In this document: positions 14,136-14,632 of the stretch, in pieces
Layout: each line of letters starts with the position of its first letter
Position numbering within the stretch: position 1 is the stretch's first letter
Source of the DNA: a bacterium
Lineage (GTDB): Bacteria > Bacillota_I > Bacilli_A > Acholeplasmatales > JAEDCM01
Length of the DNA: 14,632 nucleotides
Reading direction: 5' to 3'
Assembly: GCA_024695185.1 (NCBI GenBank)
Contig: JAILIR010000026.1
Coordinates: forward strand, 1-14,632
Translations under genes and position numbers: made by a program
The notes under the pieces: model-generated
Databases searched by the model: none
What the model was told of the DNA's origin: nothing
Seen by the model: the letters and a program-made list of their open reading frames with translations, nothing else

Positions 14136-14632
14136 TTTTGTAGGCTTTCTTCCGAAGCTAGCCTCCGTACTATACATATTCAAATATTTAGCCATGCCAC
14201 GCTTATAAATGTTTATTGCTGCATTTAAATCTCTATCTATACTTAATCCACAAACAGGGCAAATAAATGTTTCTGATGATCTTGGATCATGGATTGAACC
14301 ACACACAGAACACATTTTACTTGATGGAAATAGGCGTTCAACAAAGATAAGCCTCTTATTATACATCTTGCATTTATATGTAAGCATTTCTCTAATCATA
14401 TAAAGAGATGATTCTATTATTTTTCTTCTTATCACTTTTGATTTTTGTTGCTGGACTAGTTCTTTTATGGATAAATCTTCCATAAAAACAACATCATAAT
14501 TTTTAACTAATTCAGTTGTTGCTTTATCCAAAGTATCCTTAATATAGTTTCTCTTATAAAGGTATAATTTTGTGATTCTTTTTTTCGTTTTATACCAATT
14601 GTTTGATTCTTTTGTTTTTTTACTTAATTCTT
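14133..14632 (-). CDS. tnpB: TnpB RNA-guided nuclease, C-terminal part (cut by window end)
   Basis: RNA-guided DNA endonuclease of IS200/IS605 elements. The frame stays open to the end of the window (about 166 codons visible, beginning ELSKKTKES), so the gene continues outside and the inner TTG at 14531 is not a true start. Seen: the helical stretch before RuvC-II, RuvC-II with its catalytic Glu in FMEDLSIKE, the zinc ribbon FPSSKMCSVCG...ICPVCG with four cysteines, and RuvC-III DRDLNAAINIYKRG with the catalytic Asp. These look intact; the first RuvC Asp and the N-terminal domain cannot be seen. The short tail ends GRKPTK. The downstream structured region may be its omega-RNA. Whether it is an active element depends on the unseen half. 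Confidence 0.9.
   Translation of the reverse strand, partial: ELSKKTKESNNWYKTKKRITKLYLYKRNYIKDTLDKATTELVKNYDVVFMEDLSIKELVQQQKSKVIRRKIIESSLYMIREMLTYKCKMYNKRLIFVERLFPSSKMCSVCGSIHDPRSSETFICPVCGLSIDRDLNAAINIYKRGMAKYLNMYSTEASFGRKPTK

Larger units (their letters stand above)
14033..14632 (-). mobile_element. IS200/IS605-family element, right end (partial)
   Basis: The TnpB gene and the structured tail after it form the right part of an IS605- or IS1341-type element; the left part, any tnpA and the left end lie beyond the window. The likely right boundary is near 14033-14038, directly against the T-run of the DUF308 terminator. IS605-family elements do not make target duplications, so the edge is inferred from structure and not from a repeat. 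Confidence 0.6.

Noticed and set aside
14133..14531. A short TnpB fragment starting at TTG 14531, i.e. a truncated pseudogene
   Set aside because: The frame stays open to the window edge and the added residues (LSKKTKES onward) are typical TnpB, so the gene is cut by the window and not by a mutation.

Overview
AT-rich bacterial chromosome segment, standard code (TAA, TAG and TGA all end genes), with strong GGAGG-type ribosome sites, TATAAT-type promoters and many small intrinsic terminators. This, together with EF-P, type I-like pyrophosphatase, PopT, a COG4248-type kinase and a PdxK of the 'NDISCVGRCSLT' type, suggests a low-GC member of the Bacillota (gut-type Clostridia or a Bacilli/Erysipelotrichia-like lineage). 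The exact taxon cannot be fixed from the sequence. No rRNA, tRNA or CRISPR array was seen.

Layout. Positions 17-6579 are all on the minus strand: an orphan protein kinase (17-1060), a prepilin peptidase (1151-1939), a CNNM/CorC membrane protein (1974-3320), elongation factor P (3339-3896), then miaA (3994-4854) downstream of mutL (4855-6579). mutL is interrupted by one in-frame TAA at 6085-6087, with both halves in the same frame and perfectly MutL-like. A divergent promoter region (6580-6678) leads to a plus-strand pair: an isocitrate dehydrogenase-family enzyme (6679-7842) and the undecaprenyl-phosphate transporter PopT/DUF368 (7858-8781). A shared terminator separates these from a second minus-strand block: a ROK glucokinase (8818-9678), a YghZ-like aldo/keto reductase lacking two catalytic residues (9722-10738), a small membrane protein (10926-11372), inorganic pyrophosphatase (11445-11975), another small membrane protein (12046-12405) and pyridoxal/pyridoxamine kinase (12464-13303). 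A divergent control region carrying a palindrome and a cre-like site leads to a plus-strand DUF308 membrane protein (13421-14005). The window ends in the 3' part of an IS200/IS605-family TnpB gene on the minus strand, whose right end lies against the DUF308 terminator.

Most of the content is housekeeping: translation (efp, miaA), repair (mutL), cell-envelope lipid recycling (popT), central metabolism (icd, glcK, ppa) and cofactor salvage (pdxK). The notable points are the nonsense codon in mutL, the catalytically odd aldo/keto reductase, the palindrome placed in the pdxK promoter spacer, the TnpB element with a plausible omega-RNA whose guide would read into a host terminator, and a repeated economy in which the stop codon is built into the terminator stem. 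I did not find a clearly new multi-gene system.
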